A stretch of 28,381 bases of DNA from SIG578 sp036311245 (GCA_036311245.1 JAXJQH010000089.1:1-28381), one strand, 5' to 3'. Positions 1 through 6,860 are shown, counted from the stretch's first letter. Made by a program: numbers and translations. Notes: generated by a model from the letters alone, not told the origin.

Positions 1-720
1 GCTACCGGTTACGGTGCTGTTTACTATGCACAGCAGGTTCTCGCTCACTTCGGCGAGGATATAAAGGGCAAGACCATTGCTATCTCCGGCTTCGGTAACG
101 TTGCCTGGGGTGTTGCTAAAAAGGCTATGCAGCTCGGTGCAAAGGTTGTTGCAATGTCGGGTCCTGATGGTTATGTTTATGACCCCGATGGCATTTGTAC
201 CGAGGAAAAGGTAGCTTATATGCTCGAGATGCGCGCAAGCGGACGCAATAAGTGTCAGGATTATGCTGACAAGTTCGGCGTTAAGTTCTTCCCCGGCGAG
301 AAGCCTTGGGGACTTAAGGTTGACCTTGCTATGCCCTGTGCTACCCAGAATGAAATTGGCATGAAAGAGGCTGAGCAGCTTGTTAACAACGGTGTAAAAT
401 ACTACATCGAGGTTGCAAATATGCCCACCACCAACGAGGCTCTCGCATTTTTGCACGATAAATGCGTTGTTGCTCCTTCCAAGGCTGTTAACGCAGGCGG
501 CGTTGCAGTTTCTGCTCTCGAAATGAGCCAGAACTCCATGAGATATTCCTGGAGCGCAGAAGAGGTGGACGAAAAGCTCAAGGGCATTATGAAGCACATC
601 TATGATGTTTCTGTTTCTGCTGCAGAGGAGTATGGCTTTGGCTATGACCTCGTTGCAGGCGCAAACATTGCAGGCTTCCTCAAGGTTGCCGAGGCAATGC
701 TTCAGCAGGGCACATTCTAA
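1..720 (+). CDS. gdhA: Glutamate dehydrogenase, C-terminal part (5' end outside window)
   Basis: The frame is open from base 1 and gives 239 residues. Hexameric glutamate dehydrogenases are about 445 residues, so roughly the C-terminal half is present. The enzyme interconverts glutamate and 2-oxoglutarate plus ammonia in the cytoplasm using NAD(P). The ATGYG motif lies at the very start, followed by the Rossmann dinucleotide-binding stretch SGFGNVAWGVAKKA (near residues 29-42). The family C-terminal signature VAPSKAVNAGGVAVSALEMSQN is present in the middle, and the end matches the usual ANIAGFLKVAEAM. The cofactor preference (NADP likely) cannot be settled from this part. The gene is followed at once by a strong terminator, so it ends its transcription unit. 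No frameshift is seen. Confidence 0.95.
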   Translation, partial: ATGYGAVYYAQQVLAHFGEDIKGKTIAISGFGNVAWGVAKKAMQLGAKVVAMSGPDGYVYDPDGICTEEKVAYMLEMRASGRNKCQDYADKFGVKFFPGEKPWGLKVDLAMPCATQNEIGMKEAEQLVNNGVKYYIEVANMPTTNEALAFLHDKCVVAPSKAVNAGGVAVSALEMSQNSMRYSWSAEEVDEKLKGIMKHIYDVSVSAAEEYGFGYDLVAGANIAGFLKVAEAMLQQGTF

Positions 721-738
721 GTTAAAAGACAAACAAAA

Positions 739-770
739 ACAGAGGACATATTGTGTCCTCTGTTTTTTTG
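739..770 (+). terminator. Intrinsic terminator after gdhA
   Basis: A perfect 10-bp stem (ACAGAGGACA, 739-748, with its complement at 754-763) and a 5-nt loop are followed by a run of seven T (763-769). A-rich sequence on the left could extend the stem and allow function on the other strand too. Confidence 0.9.
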
Positions 771-772
771 TG

Positions 773-801
773 TTGCCTTGTCGGCTTGTGTTTGCTATAA
801 T
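773..801 (+). promoter_or_regulatory. Probable SigA-type promoter for the acyltransferase
   Basis: TTGCCT (773-778), a 17-bp spacer and TATAAT (796-801) lie just after the gdhA terminator and about 130 bp before the acyltransferase start. The -10 is perfect and the -35 matches four of six bases. The leader between promoter and gene has no clear structure. Confidence 0.6.
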
Positions 802-934
802 AAGAAAAGAATGGGGTGTAATGGGCAGGCTCTCAAAAAGCTCAAGGTTAAGTATTACTCAGTTAAGGCAAAGAGAGCGGATATAGGGGTTTAAAAAATA
901 TAAAAATAGTAATTTTGAAAGAATGGGTGAATTT

Positions 935-1936
935 ATGGAAAAAGCAAAGACAAGAAATTTTTTGTTTGATAACATTAAATTTATTTTGATTACTCTTGTT
1001 GTTGTAGGCCATTTTATCGATTTCTACATCGCTCAAAGCGATATCTTTAAATCAATGTTTTTATTTATATATTCTTTTCATATGCCGTTGTTTATTTTTA
1101 TTTCAGGGCTATTTCACAAAAATAAAGACATTGGTAAAAAGGTCATATTCTTAGTTTCGTGCGGATTTTGTTCTAAGATTTTTCTTACCCTGTGCAGCAA
1201 GTTTTTGCGAAACGGCAACCTTAAATTCGTGCTGTTATCAGATGGCGGACTTCCTTGGTATATGTTTGTGCTGGCAATGTTTGTGCTGGCGGGATATTTG
1301 CTGCGAAACCAAAATAAGGTTTTCCTGTTCTTTGCATCAATAGTTCTTGCAATGTTTGTTGGCCTTGACAAGACGGTGGGAGATTATTTGTATCTTTCAA
1401 GATTTGTTGTGCTGTTTCCGTATTATATTTTGGGCAATATGTTAAATTCCGAAAAAATAGTTGAGTTTAAACAAAAATATAAATGGCTGATTATACCTTC
1501 TATATTAGTTTTGGTGGGATGGGCATGTATTTGTTGCCTCAAAATAGATGATATTTACAATCTTAGATATTTATTTACTGCAAAAAATCCTTTCTTGAAC
1601 GATTTGCCTCCTACAGGTCCGATTGTAAGGCTGATTTGCTATCTAATCACTTTTGCAGTAAGTGTGGCAATAATTTTTACAGTGCCGTCAAAAAAGATGC
1701 CGTTTATCTCAAATGCCGGAAAAAATACCCTAAATGTTTATTTTTATCATTTTGATTTTGTAGCTATGTTATTTACTGTGGATGCTATCAAAAATCTTGT
1801 TAATTTCGGCCCCTTAGGCAAAATTGTCATTGTGCTTATCGCAATAGCGGTATCGGTTATTTTATCCCTTAACATATTCTCTTTCCCGTTAAAGCAGATA
1901 AGAAAGTTTGTTTATAAGGGAAACCAACAGACTTAA
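935..1936 (+). CDS. Membrane acyltransferase, acyltransferase-3 / fucose-4-O-acetylase-like family
   Basis: This 333-residue, very hydrophobic protein has about ten predicted membrane segments. The N-terminal FDNIKFILITLVVVGHF carries the conserved His after the first helix, and YSFHMPLFIFISGLF is typical of this family (COG3594-like). Such enzymes O-acetylate surface polysaccharides or other envelope glycans; the actual acceptor cannot be told. I prefer the ATG at 935, because GGGTGA sits just upstream and family members begin close to the FDN motif; an in-frame ATG at 923 would add four residues. The gene is clearly more AT-rich than its neighbours and uses more AT-ending codons, which suggests acquisition by transfer. 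It has its own promoter and terminator, so it is a single-gene unit. Confidence 0.85.
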   Translation: MEKAKTRNFLFDNIKFILITLVVVGHFIDFYIAQSDIFKSMFLFIYSFHMPLFIFISGLFHKNKDIGKKVIFLVSCGFCSKIFLTLCSKFLRNGNLKFVLLSDGGLPWYMFVLAMFVLAGYLLRNQNKVFLFFASIVLAMFVGLDKTVGDYLYLSRFVVLFPYYILGNMLNSEKIVEFKQKYKWLIIPSILVLVGWACICCLKIDDIYNLRYLFTAKNPFLNDLPPTGPIVRLICYLITFAVSVAIIFTVPSKKMPFISNAGKNTLNVYFYHFDFVAMLFTVDAIKNLVNFGPLGKIVIVLIAIAVSVILSLNIFSFPLKQIRKFVYKGNQQT

Positions 1937-1944
1937 AAAGTATT

Positions 1945-1989
1945 AAAAATCAGGAGTCGGTCTTATTGACCGACTCCTGATTTTTGTCT
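1945..1989. terminator. Bidirectional terminator between convergent genes
   Basis: A perfect 18-bp stem (1945-1962 with 1968-1985) around a TTATT loop has A-run and T-run flanks on both sides. It serves the acyltransferase gene on the plus strand and the HAD gene on the minus strand. Confidence 0.95.
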
Positions 1990-1994
1990 TTGTG

Positions 1995-2648
1995 TTACAA
2001 AAGCGCCTCTTTTGCCTTGTTAAAGTCATCGAAATAATAGCGGCAAACGGATTTCATCTCGTCTTTTTTGCCGCGGCTGAAATCGTCATAAATTCCTGCA
2101 ACGCAGTAGCCTGCCGCCGCCGCAGTTTTTGCGGCATAAAAGGAGTCCTCAAAAATGATAGCGTCCTCTTTTTTTGCGCCGAGCTTTGAGAGGGTCAGGT
2201 CAAAAACTGCGGGAGAGCTGCTTTTTCCAACTCCTGCATCGGTGCAGGTGACAATATGCTCAAAATATGGCGCAAGTCCGAGCTTATTTAGCGCTATTGA
2301 AACGGGTTTTCGGTCGGTTGCTGTTGCAATTGCCATTAAAATGCCCCGCTCAGACAGCTCTTTTACAAACTCGGCTATTCCCACCTTTGGCTCAAAGCCT
2401 TTTGTGTAGTGCTCCATAACATAAGAGTCCACCGCCTGGTGCATCTGCTGCTCGGTGTAGTGCGGGAAATATTCCTGCCTTAAATATATTTCCGCCTCGG
2501 CAACGCTCATTGAGTTTACTGTTTTGCTCACTCCCTCACGGGGCTTGCCGCCAAGGTATGTTACAAAACGAAAGGCAAAGTCTGCCCACATAGACGTTGA
2601 GTCGGCAATGGTGCCGTCAAAATCAAAAATTGCCGCCTTAAATTCCAT
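1995..2648 (-). CDS. HAD-superfamily hydrolase, beta-phosphoglucomutase/phosphatase-like
   Basis: A 217-residue protein with all four HAD motifs: FDFDGT (nucleophile D9 and acid D11), the Thr of IATATD (about 109-111), K142 in GVGKSSSP, and the acidic pair E167/D168 in FEDS. A helical cap domain sits between motifs I and II, as in the PGM-like subclass, so the protein is probably a cytoplasmic phosphatase or phosphomutase for a small phosphorylated metabolite. The substrate is not predictable. The start is set at 2648 because AAGGAG lies 7 nt upstream and the protein then begins directly with the first beta strand; the frame stays open for 21 more codons upstream. It is transcribed from a strong promoter at 2713-2742 and converges on the acyltransferase gene. 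Confidence 0.9.
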   Translation of the reverse strand: MEFKAAIFDFDGTIADSTSMWADFAFRFVTYLGGKPREGVSKTVNSMSVAEAEIYLRQEYFPHYTEQQMHQAVDSYVMEHYTKGFEPKVGIAEFVKELSERGILMAIATATDRKPVSIALNKLGLAPYFEHIVTCTDAGVGKSSSPAVFDLTLSKLGAKKEDAIIFEDSFYAAKTAAAAGYCVAGIYDDFSRGKKDEMKSVCRYYFDDFNKAKEALL

Positions 2649-2712
2649 AATAAAGCTCCTTTTTGTGGTAAAAACAAAGGCACCCTTGCGCTCTGACAAG
2701 GATGTCGCCATT

Positions 2713-2742
2713 ATTATAAAGCCCGCCCTACGTGTTTGTCAA
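2713..2742 (-). promoter_or_regulatory. Promoter of the HAD gene
   Basis: Read on the minus strand: TTGACA (2742-2737), an 18-bp spacer and TATAAT (2718-2713). Both hexamers are perfect consensus. Transcription would start near 2706, about 58 nt before the start codon. Confidence 0.85.
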
Positions 2743-2763
2743 GAATTTAAGGGCGTTTTTAAG

Positions 2764-2782
2764 ACTCTACCCACGGTAGAGT
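2764..2782. promoter_or_regulatory. Perfect palindrome between divergent promoters, possible operator
   Basis: ACTCTACC (2764-2771), CAC, GGTAGAGT (2775-2782). The 8-bp arms are perfect. The site lies 22 bp upstream of the HAD -35 box and 15 bp upstream of the XRE -35 box, a place fit for a regulator acting on both. The sequence resembles MerR-family operators, but no MerR gene is present. A T-run lies 5 nt after it, so a weak terminator is the alternative. Confidence 0.45.
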
Positions 2783-2797
2783 TAGCTTTTTGGGGAC

Positions 2798-2826
2798 TTG
2801 ATTTTTACAGAGATTTCCTATATAAT
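2798..2826 (+). promoter_or_regulatory. Promoter of the XRE regulator
   Basis: TTGATT (2798-2803), a 17-bp spacer and TATAAT (2821-2826). The -10 is perfect and the -35 matches four of six. It gives a leader of about 60 nt. Confidence 0.8.
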
Positions 2827-2870
2827 AAGGAAGAAATGTAAAAGCAGTATTATATATAATAAGGAAGAAA
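2819..2870 (+). repeat. 18-bp direct repeat carrying the -10 box twice
   Basis: TATATAATAAGGAAGAAA occurs at 2819-2836 and again at 2853-2870, a start-to-start distance of 34 bp. Each copy contains TATAAT followed by a purine-rich tail. The first copy is the -10 region of the XRE promoter; the second lies inside its leader. Confidence 0.75.
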
Positions 2871-2893
2871 CATAAATTGGGAGGAGGAATAGC

Positions 2894-3526
2894 ATGCCTA
2901 AAAGTGAGCAGGAAATAAAAAATCTCGTCGCCCAGAATATTGCGGCGCTTAGAAAAAAGAGCGGTCTTACTCAGGGGGAGCTTGCAGAAAAGCTTAACTA
3001 TTCCGATAAATCGGTTTCAAAATGGGAGCGGGCGGAAGGCCTTCCCGACCTTTTGGTTTTAAATAATATGGCAGAGATACTCGGCGTTTCTGCCTCAGAT
3101 TTCCTCTGCGAGGATGCCGACAAGATAAAAACCGTGCGGCAGGAGGTAGCTCCGCTTTCAAAGCGCTCTAAGATGATTATAACCGCCATTGCGGTAGGTC
3201 TTGTCTGGCTGTTTGCAAGCGTTGTATTTTTTGTGCTCGGCCTTGTCGAACTAAGCCCCTTTTATCTCGGTCTTGTATATTACTGCGCCATTCCCGTTTC
3301 GGCTGTTGTGCTTACAGTTTTTACAATGCTGTGGTTTTCAAAGCTCGCGAGCGGACTTTCGGTGGCGCTGCTTATATGGTCGGTGGCATTCGGCACATTC
3401 TGGTACATTCCTTTAATAGGAATGAAATATGTCTTTGCTGTTGCGGTGGCTTTGCAGGTGCTTGAGGTGCTGTGGTATCTCTTTTTGTGGTACCGCTCCC
3501 GTGAAAACAAAAAAAGCCGTGACTAA
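2894..3526 (+). CDS. XRE-family regulator with a four-helix membrane domain
   Basis: The 210-residue protein has two parts. Residues about 11-71 form a Cro/C1-type helix-turn-helix (LRKKSGLTQGELAEKL, then SDKSVSKWERAEGLPD), so it should bind DNA. From about residue 94 four hydrophobic segments follow (about 94-118, 123-148, 152-174, 176-199), ending in a short basic tail. This looks like a membrane-bound one-component regulator that may sense the envelope. The ATG at 2894 follows GGAGGA. It is divergent from the HAD gene and separated from it by a palindrome and a direct repeat. No adjacent transporter or bacteriocin gene hints at the signal. The target genes are unknown; autoregulation is plausible. 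Confidence 0.85.
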   Translation: MPKSEQEIKNLVAQNIAALRKKSGLTQGELAEKLNYSDKSVSKWERAEGLPDLLVLNNMAEILGVSASDFLCEDADKIKTVRQEVAPLSKRSKMIITAIAVGLVWLFASVVFFVLGLVELSPFYLGLVYYCAIPVSAVVLTVFTMLWFSKLASGLSVALLIWSVAFGTFWYIPLIGMKYVFAVAVALQVLEVLWYLFLWYRSRENKKSRD

Positions 3527-3626
3527 ATGTTGGGCGTGTGGGTACGCTCTGAGGGGTGGCGCTCCAAGATGTTGCGGATATGGCTTAAACCCTTAACAAT
3601 CAAGTAAAAAAACTTTTAAAAAAGTG

Positions 3627-3656
3627 TTGACAACCTTTCCTAGTTTGTGGTATCAT
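3627..3656 (+). promoter_or_regulatory. Promoter of rpmG-secE-nusG
   Basis: TTGACA (3627-3632), an 18-bp spacer and TATCAT (3651-3656). The -35 is perfect. A short AT-rich stretch lies upstream. Transcription would start around 3662-3664. Confidence 0.75.
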
Positions 3657-3662
3657 AATTGT

Positions 3663-3686
3663 ACCTCTGACGAGGTTTTATTTTTT
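3663..3686 (+). promoter_or_regulatory. Small hairpin at the 5' end of the rpmG transcript
   Basis: ACCTC (3663-3667), TGAC, GAGGT (3672-3676), then a T-rich tract. The predicted transcription start falls at its first bases, so it would form the very 5' end of the mRNA. With a 5-bp stem it is a weak terminator at best; a stability or attenuation role is only inferred. Confidence 0.35.
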
Positions 3687-3748
3687 GTGCGAAAATTTGC
3701 CCGTTATGAGGGAGGCAAAATTTATCCGAAATTGTAGGAGGTGCCGAT

Positions 3749-3898
3749 ATGCGAGTTAGTGTTACTTTAGCTTGCACAGAGTGCAAACAGCGCAATTACA
3801 ACACCGTAAAAAACAAGAAGAATGACCCTGACAGACTCGAAATGAACAAGTATTGCAGATTCTGCAGGAAGCACACTCTTCACAGAGAGACCAAGTAA
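3749..3898 (+). CDS. rpmG: Ribosomal protein L33, zinc-binding form
   Basis: The 49-residue protein is of normal length and matches bacterial L33 (MRVSVTLACTEC at the start, LEMNKYCRFCRKHTLHRET at the end). It belongs to the large ribosomal subunit near the E site. Four cysteines, C9/C12 and C36/C39, form the zinc ribbon of the C+ form. The ATG follows TAGGAGGTG by 6 nt. It is followed at 18 nt by secE, the widespread rpmG-secE-nusG order. No tRNA-Trp gene sits between rpmG and secE, where some bacteria have one. Confidence 0.97.
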   Translation: MRVSVTLACTECKQRNYNTVKNKKNDPDRLEMNKYCRFCRKHTLHRETK

Positions 3899-3916
3899 GA
3901 AAGGCGGGCGTTTGAA

Positions 3917-4183
3917 ATGGCAGAAGATGCTATCAAGGCTACCCTGAACGAAGCTCCTGAGAAAAAGTCCAAGAAAGAAAAAAAGCCTAAGAAAGAAAAT
4001 TCTTTTGCAAAGTATTTCCGCGACCTTAAGGGCGAGTTCAAAAAAATCGTCTGGCCCTCGAAAAAGCAGGTCATCAACAATACCATCGTTGTTATCGCAG
4101 CAATTATTGTTGTCGGCGTGTTTATCTGGGGTATAGACTTAGGTCTCGCAGCGCTTGTCCAGTGGTTCCTCGGAAACGCTTAA
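3917..4183 (+). CDS. secE: Preprotein translocase subunit SecE
   Basis: The 88-residue single-span SecE is of the short Gram-positive type. The N-terminal 35 residues are rich in Lys and Glu. The conserved amphipathic stretch GEFKKIVWPSKKQV is followed by one membrane helix (about 54-77). SecE clamps SecY in the protein-conducting channel; secY is encoded at 17947 in this window. The start is supported by an upstream purine-rich AGGCGGG and by family length. It sits between rpmG and nusG as in most bacteria. Confidence 0.95.
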   Translation: MAEDAIKATLNEAPEKKSKKEKKPKKENSFAKYFRDLKGEFKKIVWPSKKQVINNTIVVIAAIIVVGVFIWGIDLGLAALVQWFLGNA

Positions 4184-4221
4184 AGCGGTCTTGCATTTAG
4201 CGTAGAAAGGAATGATTTGAG

Positions 4222-4746
4222 ATGGCTGAAGAGGCAAAATGGTATGTCGTCCACACCTATTCGGGATATGAGAATAAGGTTATGACTACACTCGAACAAA
4301 CCATCGAGTCCCGTCATCTTCAGGATCGTATCTGTGAGGTGCGCGTTCCCACCGAAACTGTTGTTGAGGTTGGAAAGGATGACAAGCAGAAAGAGGTAGA
4401 ACGGAAGCTGTTTCCGGGCTATGTCTTTGTAAAAATGATTATGACCGATGAATCGTGGTACATTGTCCGCAACACTCGCGGCGTTACGGGATTTGTCGGC
4501 TCCGCAACCAAGCCCATCCCGCTCACCGAGCAGGAGGTTGCAAATTTGGGTGTGGAGAAAAAACAGGTCGAAGTCAACTATTCTGTCGGAGACACCGTTC
4601 AGATTGTTGGCGGAGCGCTTGAAGGCTTCACCGGAACTGTTGAGACTATCGATGTTGAAAACAACGTTGTTAAGGTCATCGTTTCGATGTTCGGCAGGAG
4701 CACACCTGCTGAAGTTGAGTTAGGTCAGGCGGTACTTGTTAAATAA
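4222..4746 (+). CDS. nusG: Transcription termination/antitermination factor NusG
   Basis: The 174-residue protein has the expected two domains. The NGN domain (about 1-115, beginning AKWYVVHTYSGYENKV, with FPGYVFVKM in the middle) binds RNA polymerase. The KOW domain (about 122-174, VGDTVQIVGGALEGFTGTV) contacts NusE/S10 or Rho. It couples transcription with translation and affects pausing. The ATG at 4222 follows GAAAGGA. It is the last gene before the rplKA pair. The gene is complete, with no insert in the NGN domain. Confidence 0.97.
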   Translation: MAEEAKWYVVHTYSGYENKVMTTLEQTIESRHLQDRICEVRVPTETVVEVGKDDKQKEVERKLFPGYVFVKMIMTDESWYIVRNTRGVTGFVGSATKPIPLTEQEVANLGVEKKQVEVNYSVGDTVQIVGGALEGFTGTVETIDVENNVVKVIVSMFGRSTPAEVELGQAVLVK

Positions 4747-4764
4747 CACAGAGCTTTCTGTGTT
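4745..4764 (+). promoter_or_regulatory. Hairpin between nusG and rplK
   Basis: AACACAGA (4745-4752) pairs with TCTGTGTT (4757-4764) around GCTT, overlapping the nusG stop codon. Only a broken T-rich tract follows, so partial termination or mRNA processing is possible. The remaining 90 nt up to rplK show no clear promoter. Confidence 0.4.
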
Positions 4765-4852
4765 TGGCTCTTTCTAATGGAAGGGCATTGTGGGAGAGGC
4801 AGAAATTTTCCTTTAACTGCTTCGATTTACCACTTTTTGGAGGTGCAAAAAA

Positions 4853-5278
4853 ATGGCTCAGAAGGTAGTGGGGCTTATAAAGCTCCAGATTCCCGCCGGT
4901 AAAGCTACTCCGGCGCCGCCGGTTGGACCGGCCCTCGGTCAGCACGGCGTAAACATTATGGCTTTTACGAAAGATTTCAACGAGCGTACCAAGAATGACG
5001 CAGGTCTTATCATTCCTGTTGTTATCACTGTGTATGCAGACCGTTCTTTCAGCTTTGTTACCAAGACTCCGCCGGCTGCTGTTCTTATTAAGAAAGCTTG
5101 CGGTATTGAAAGTGGCTCAGGTAAACCCAACACCACTAAGGTAGCTAAAATCACCAAGGAGCAGGTCAGAAAAATCGCTGAACAGAAAATGCCCGATCTC
5201 AATGCGGCTAATGTCGAGTCTGCCATGAGCATGGTAGCCGGTACTGCCCGCAGCATGGGAATCGAGGTTGTAGACTGA
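4853..5278 (+). CDS. rplK: Ribosomal protein L11
   Basis: A full-length 141-residue L11. The N-terminal domain carries the PPVGPALGQHGVNIMAF motif used in factor-dependent GTPase activation and RelA sensing. The C-terminal domain (from about residue 72) binds the 23S GTPase centre and ends in the typical SMGIEVVD. The ATG is preceded by TGGAGGTG at 7 nt. rplA follows after 58 nt. Nothing unusual is seen. Confidence 0.98.
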   Translation: MAQKVVGLIKLQIPAGKATPAPPVGPALGQHGVNIMAFTKDFNERTKNDAGLIIPVVITVYADRSFSFVTKTPPAAVLIKKACGIESGSGKPNTTKVAKITKEQVRKIAEQKMPDLNAANVESAMSMVAGTARSMGIEVVD

Positions 5279-5336
5279 TGCTCCCGGGTGGGAGGAAAAT
5301 TCCGTTAATTACCACTCAATTAGGGAGGAACGAAAG

Positions 5337-6032
5337 ATGAAACACGGTAAAAATTATCAAGATAGTCAGAAAATTTTAGACCGTTCTAAGCAGTATGACA
5401 CTGCTGAGGCTTTTGCTCTTTGCGTACAGACCGCTAAGGCAAAGTTCGATGAAACGGTTGAACTTCACATTCGCCTCGGTGTTGACTCCCGTCACGCCGA
5501 TCAGCAGGTTCGCGGCGCTATCGTGCTGCCCAACGGAACCGGTAAAAAGGTTCGCGTTTGCGTTTTCGCTAAAGGTGACAATGCAAAGGCTGCAGAGGAA
5601 GCAGGCGCTGAGATCGTAGGTGCTGAGGAGCTGGTTCAGAAGATCCAGTCCGAAAACTTTATGGATTTCGATGTTGTTATCGCAACACCCGATATGATGG
5701 GTCTTGTTGGTAGACTCGGTAAGGTTTTAGGTCCCCGCGGACTTATGCCTAACCCCAAGGCAGGAACTGTTACTATGGACGTTGCTAAGGCTGTTGCCGA
5801 GGCAAAAGCAGGTAAGATTGAGTACCGCCTTGACAAAACCAACATCATTCACTGCCCCATCGGCAAGGCTTCTTTCGGAGCTGAAAAGCTCACCGAGAAC
5901 TTTGATGCACTCATCGGTGCAGTTGTCAAAGCAAAGCCTGCGGCTGCAAAGGGTCAGTACATCAAGTCCTGTGTTATCTCCACCACTATGGGACCTGGTA
6001 TCCGCATCAGCACTGCAAAGTACGGTGCGTAA
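5337..6032 (+). CDS. rplA: Ribosomal protein L1
   Basis: A 231-residue L1 that forms the mobile stalk near the E site. The family motifs are present: LPNGTGK near residue 64 and LGPRGLMPNPKAGTV near residue 125. The start ATG follows AGGGAGGAAC. L1 is often an autoregulator of its own operon, but no convincing L1-binding stem was identified upstream of rplK. Downstream, a new promoter starts before rplJ, so the rplKA and rplJL pairs are at least partly uncoupled. Confidence 0.98.
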   Translation: MKHGKNYQDSQKILDRSKQYDTAEAFALCVQTAKAKFDETVELHIRLGVDSRHADQQVRGAIVLPNGTGKKVRVCVFAKGDNAKAAEEAGAEIVGAEELVQKIQSENFMDFDVVIATPDMMGLVGRLGKVLGPRGLMPNPKAGTVTMDVAKAVAEAKAGKIEYRLDKTNIIHCPIGKASFGAEKLTENFDALIGAVVKAKPAAAKGQYIKSCVISTTMGPGIRISTAKYGA

Positions 6033-6053
6033 ATCCTAGGCTCATTTTGGGGC

Positions 6054-6081
6054 TTGACAAACCTGAAAAATCAGGTATAAT
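6054..6081 (+). promoter_or_regulatory. Promoter of rplJ-rplL, with a palindrome in its spacer
   Basis: TTGACA (6054-6059), a 16-bp spacer and TATAAT (6076-6081), both perfect. The spacer contains a palindrome with perfect 6-bp arms, ACCTGA-AAAA-TCAGGT (6061-6076), that ends on the first base of the -10 box. Confidence 0.85.
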
Positions 6082-6087
6082 AATATT

Positions 6088-6232
6088 GTTGTCAATTCCA
6101 AAGACAGCAGGTGCATTATATTGTGCTTAAAGGGCAAAGCCCGCCAGCCGAGGAGGAGATACATCACGGTCTTTTAGACTTGCGTATGTAAAAGCTCTTT
6201 CCGCGGCGCGGGAAGAGCTTTTTTGAATTGTA
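6088..6232 (+). ncRNA. L10 leader (ribosomal protein leader RNA) of rplJL
   Basis: The roughly 165-nt transcript start region before rplJ contains a small GGGC/GCCC hairpin (6132-6142), a purine-rich internal segment around 6149-6160, and a terminator hairpin (6190-6222) shortly before the gene. This layout is that of the known L10 leader of Firmicutes, where the L10/L12 complex binds nascent mRNA and favours termination when in excess. Family membership is recognised by arrangement, not by a model search. Confidence 0.8.
6190..6226 (+). terminator. Attenuator terminator inside the L10 leader
   Basis: AAAAGCTCTT (6190-6199) pairs with AAGAGCTTTT (6213-6222), extended inward by about four G-C or G-U pairs, and the T-run continues to 6224. 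It ends about 25 nt before the rplJ start codon, so it can switch rplJL expression. Confidence 0.85.
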
Positions 6233-6251
6233 TTTTTCGGAGGTGAATTAA

Positions 6252-6755
6252 ATGCCCAGTGAAAAAGTGCTTTTAGCAAAACAGCAGCTGGTAGCAGAGC
6301 TTACTGAAAAGATTAAGTCCGCTCCCGCAGGTGTTCTTGTTAACTACATTGGTATCAATGTTGCTGACGATACAAGACTTCGCCGTGAGCTGAGAGAAGC
6401 AGGTGTTGAGTATACTGTTGTAAAAAACACAATGCTCCGCTTCGCTTTCAACGCTCTTGAGATGTCTGAGCTCGACGAGCAGCTGAGTGGTACTACTGCT
6501 CTCGCAATCAGCCACGAGGATCCTATGGCTGCTGCAAGAATCCTTTGCAAATATGCCAAGGAAATCGAGGGTGATGTTTTCTCGGTTAAAGCAGGCTTTA
6601 TGGATGGTAAAGCCATCGATGCCGCAACCGTTAAAGAGATTGCTGACATCCCCCCCAAGGAGGTTCTCATTGCAAAAATGCTCGGAAGCCTCAACTCTCC
6701 CATTGCAGGTCTTGCAATGGTTCTGGACCAGATTGCACAGAAGCAGTCTGCGTAA
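6252..6755 (+). CDS. rplJ: Ribosomal protein L10
   Basis: A 167-residue L10. The N-terminal half binds 23S rRNA (LVNYIGINVADDTRLRRELR; VVKNTMLRFAF), and the C-terminal helix (KMLGSLNSPIAGLAMVLDQI) anchors L7/L12 dimers to form the stalk base. The ATG follows CGGAGGTG. Its expression is probably controlled by its own product through the leader just upstream. rplL follows after 105 nt. Confidence 0.98.
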   Translation: MPSEKVLLAKQQLVAELTEKIKSAPAGVLVNYIGINVADDTRLRRELREAGVEYTVVKNTMLRFAFNALEMSELDEQLSGTTALAISHEDPMAAARILCKYAKEIEGDVFSVKAGFMDGKAIDAATVKEIADIPPKEVLIAKMLGSLNSPIAGLAMVLDQIAQKQSA

Positions 6756-6860
6756 CCCTAATCAGTATTCCCTTAAATTATGCGCCGCATAAAGCAGGCG
6801 CAAAATACTAAAACCCGCAAAGTCGGGAAAAAACAAAAAACAAAATGGAGGAAAATTATC

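Noticed and set aside
821..886. Small ORF of 21 codons (MGRLSKSSRLSITQLRQRERI) after the promoter at 773-801
   Set aside because: Only a poor GGGGTG upstream, no family resemblance, and no structure that would make it a leader peptide.
3527..3626. Possible terminator or small RNA after the XRE gene
   Set aside because: Only 4-bp stems such as GCGT/ACGC and no U-run; nothing I can support.
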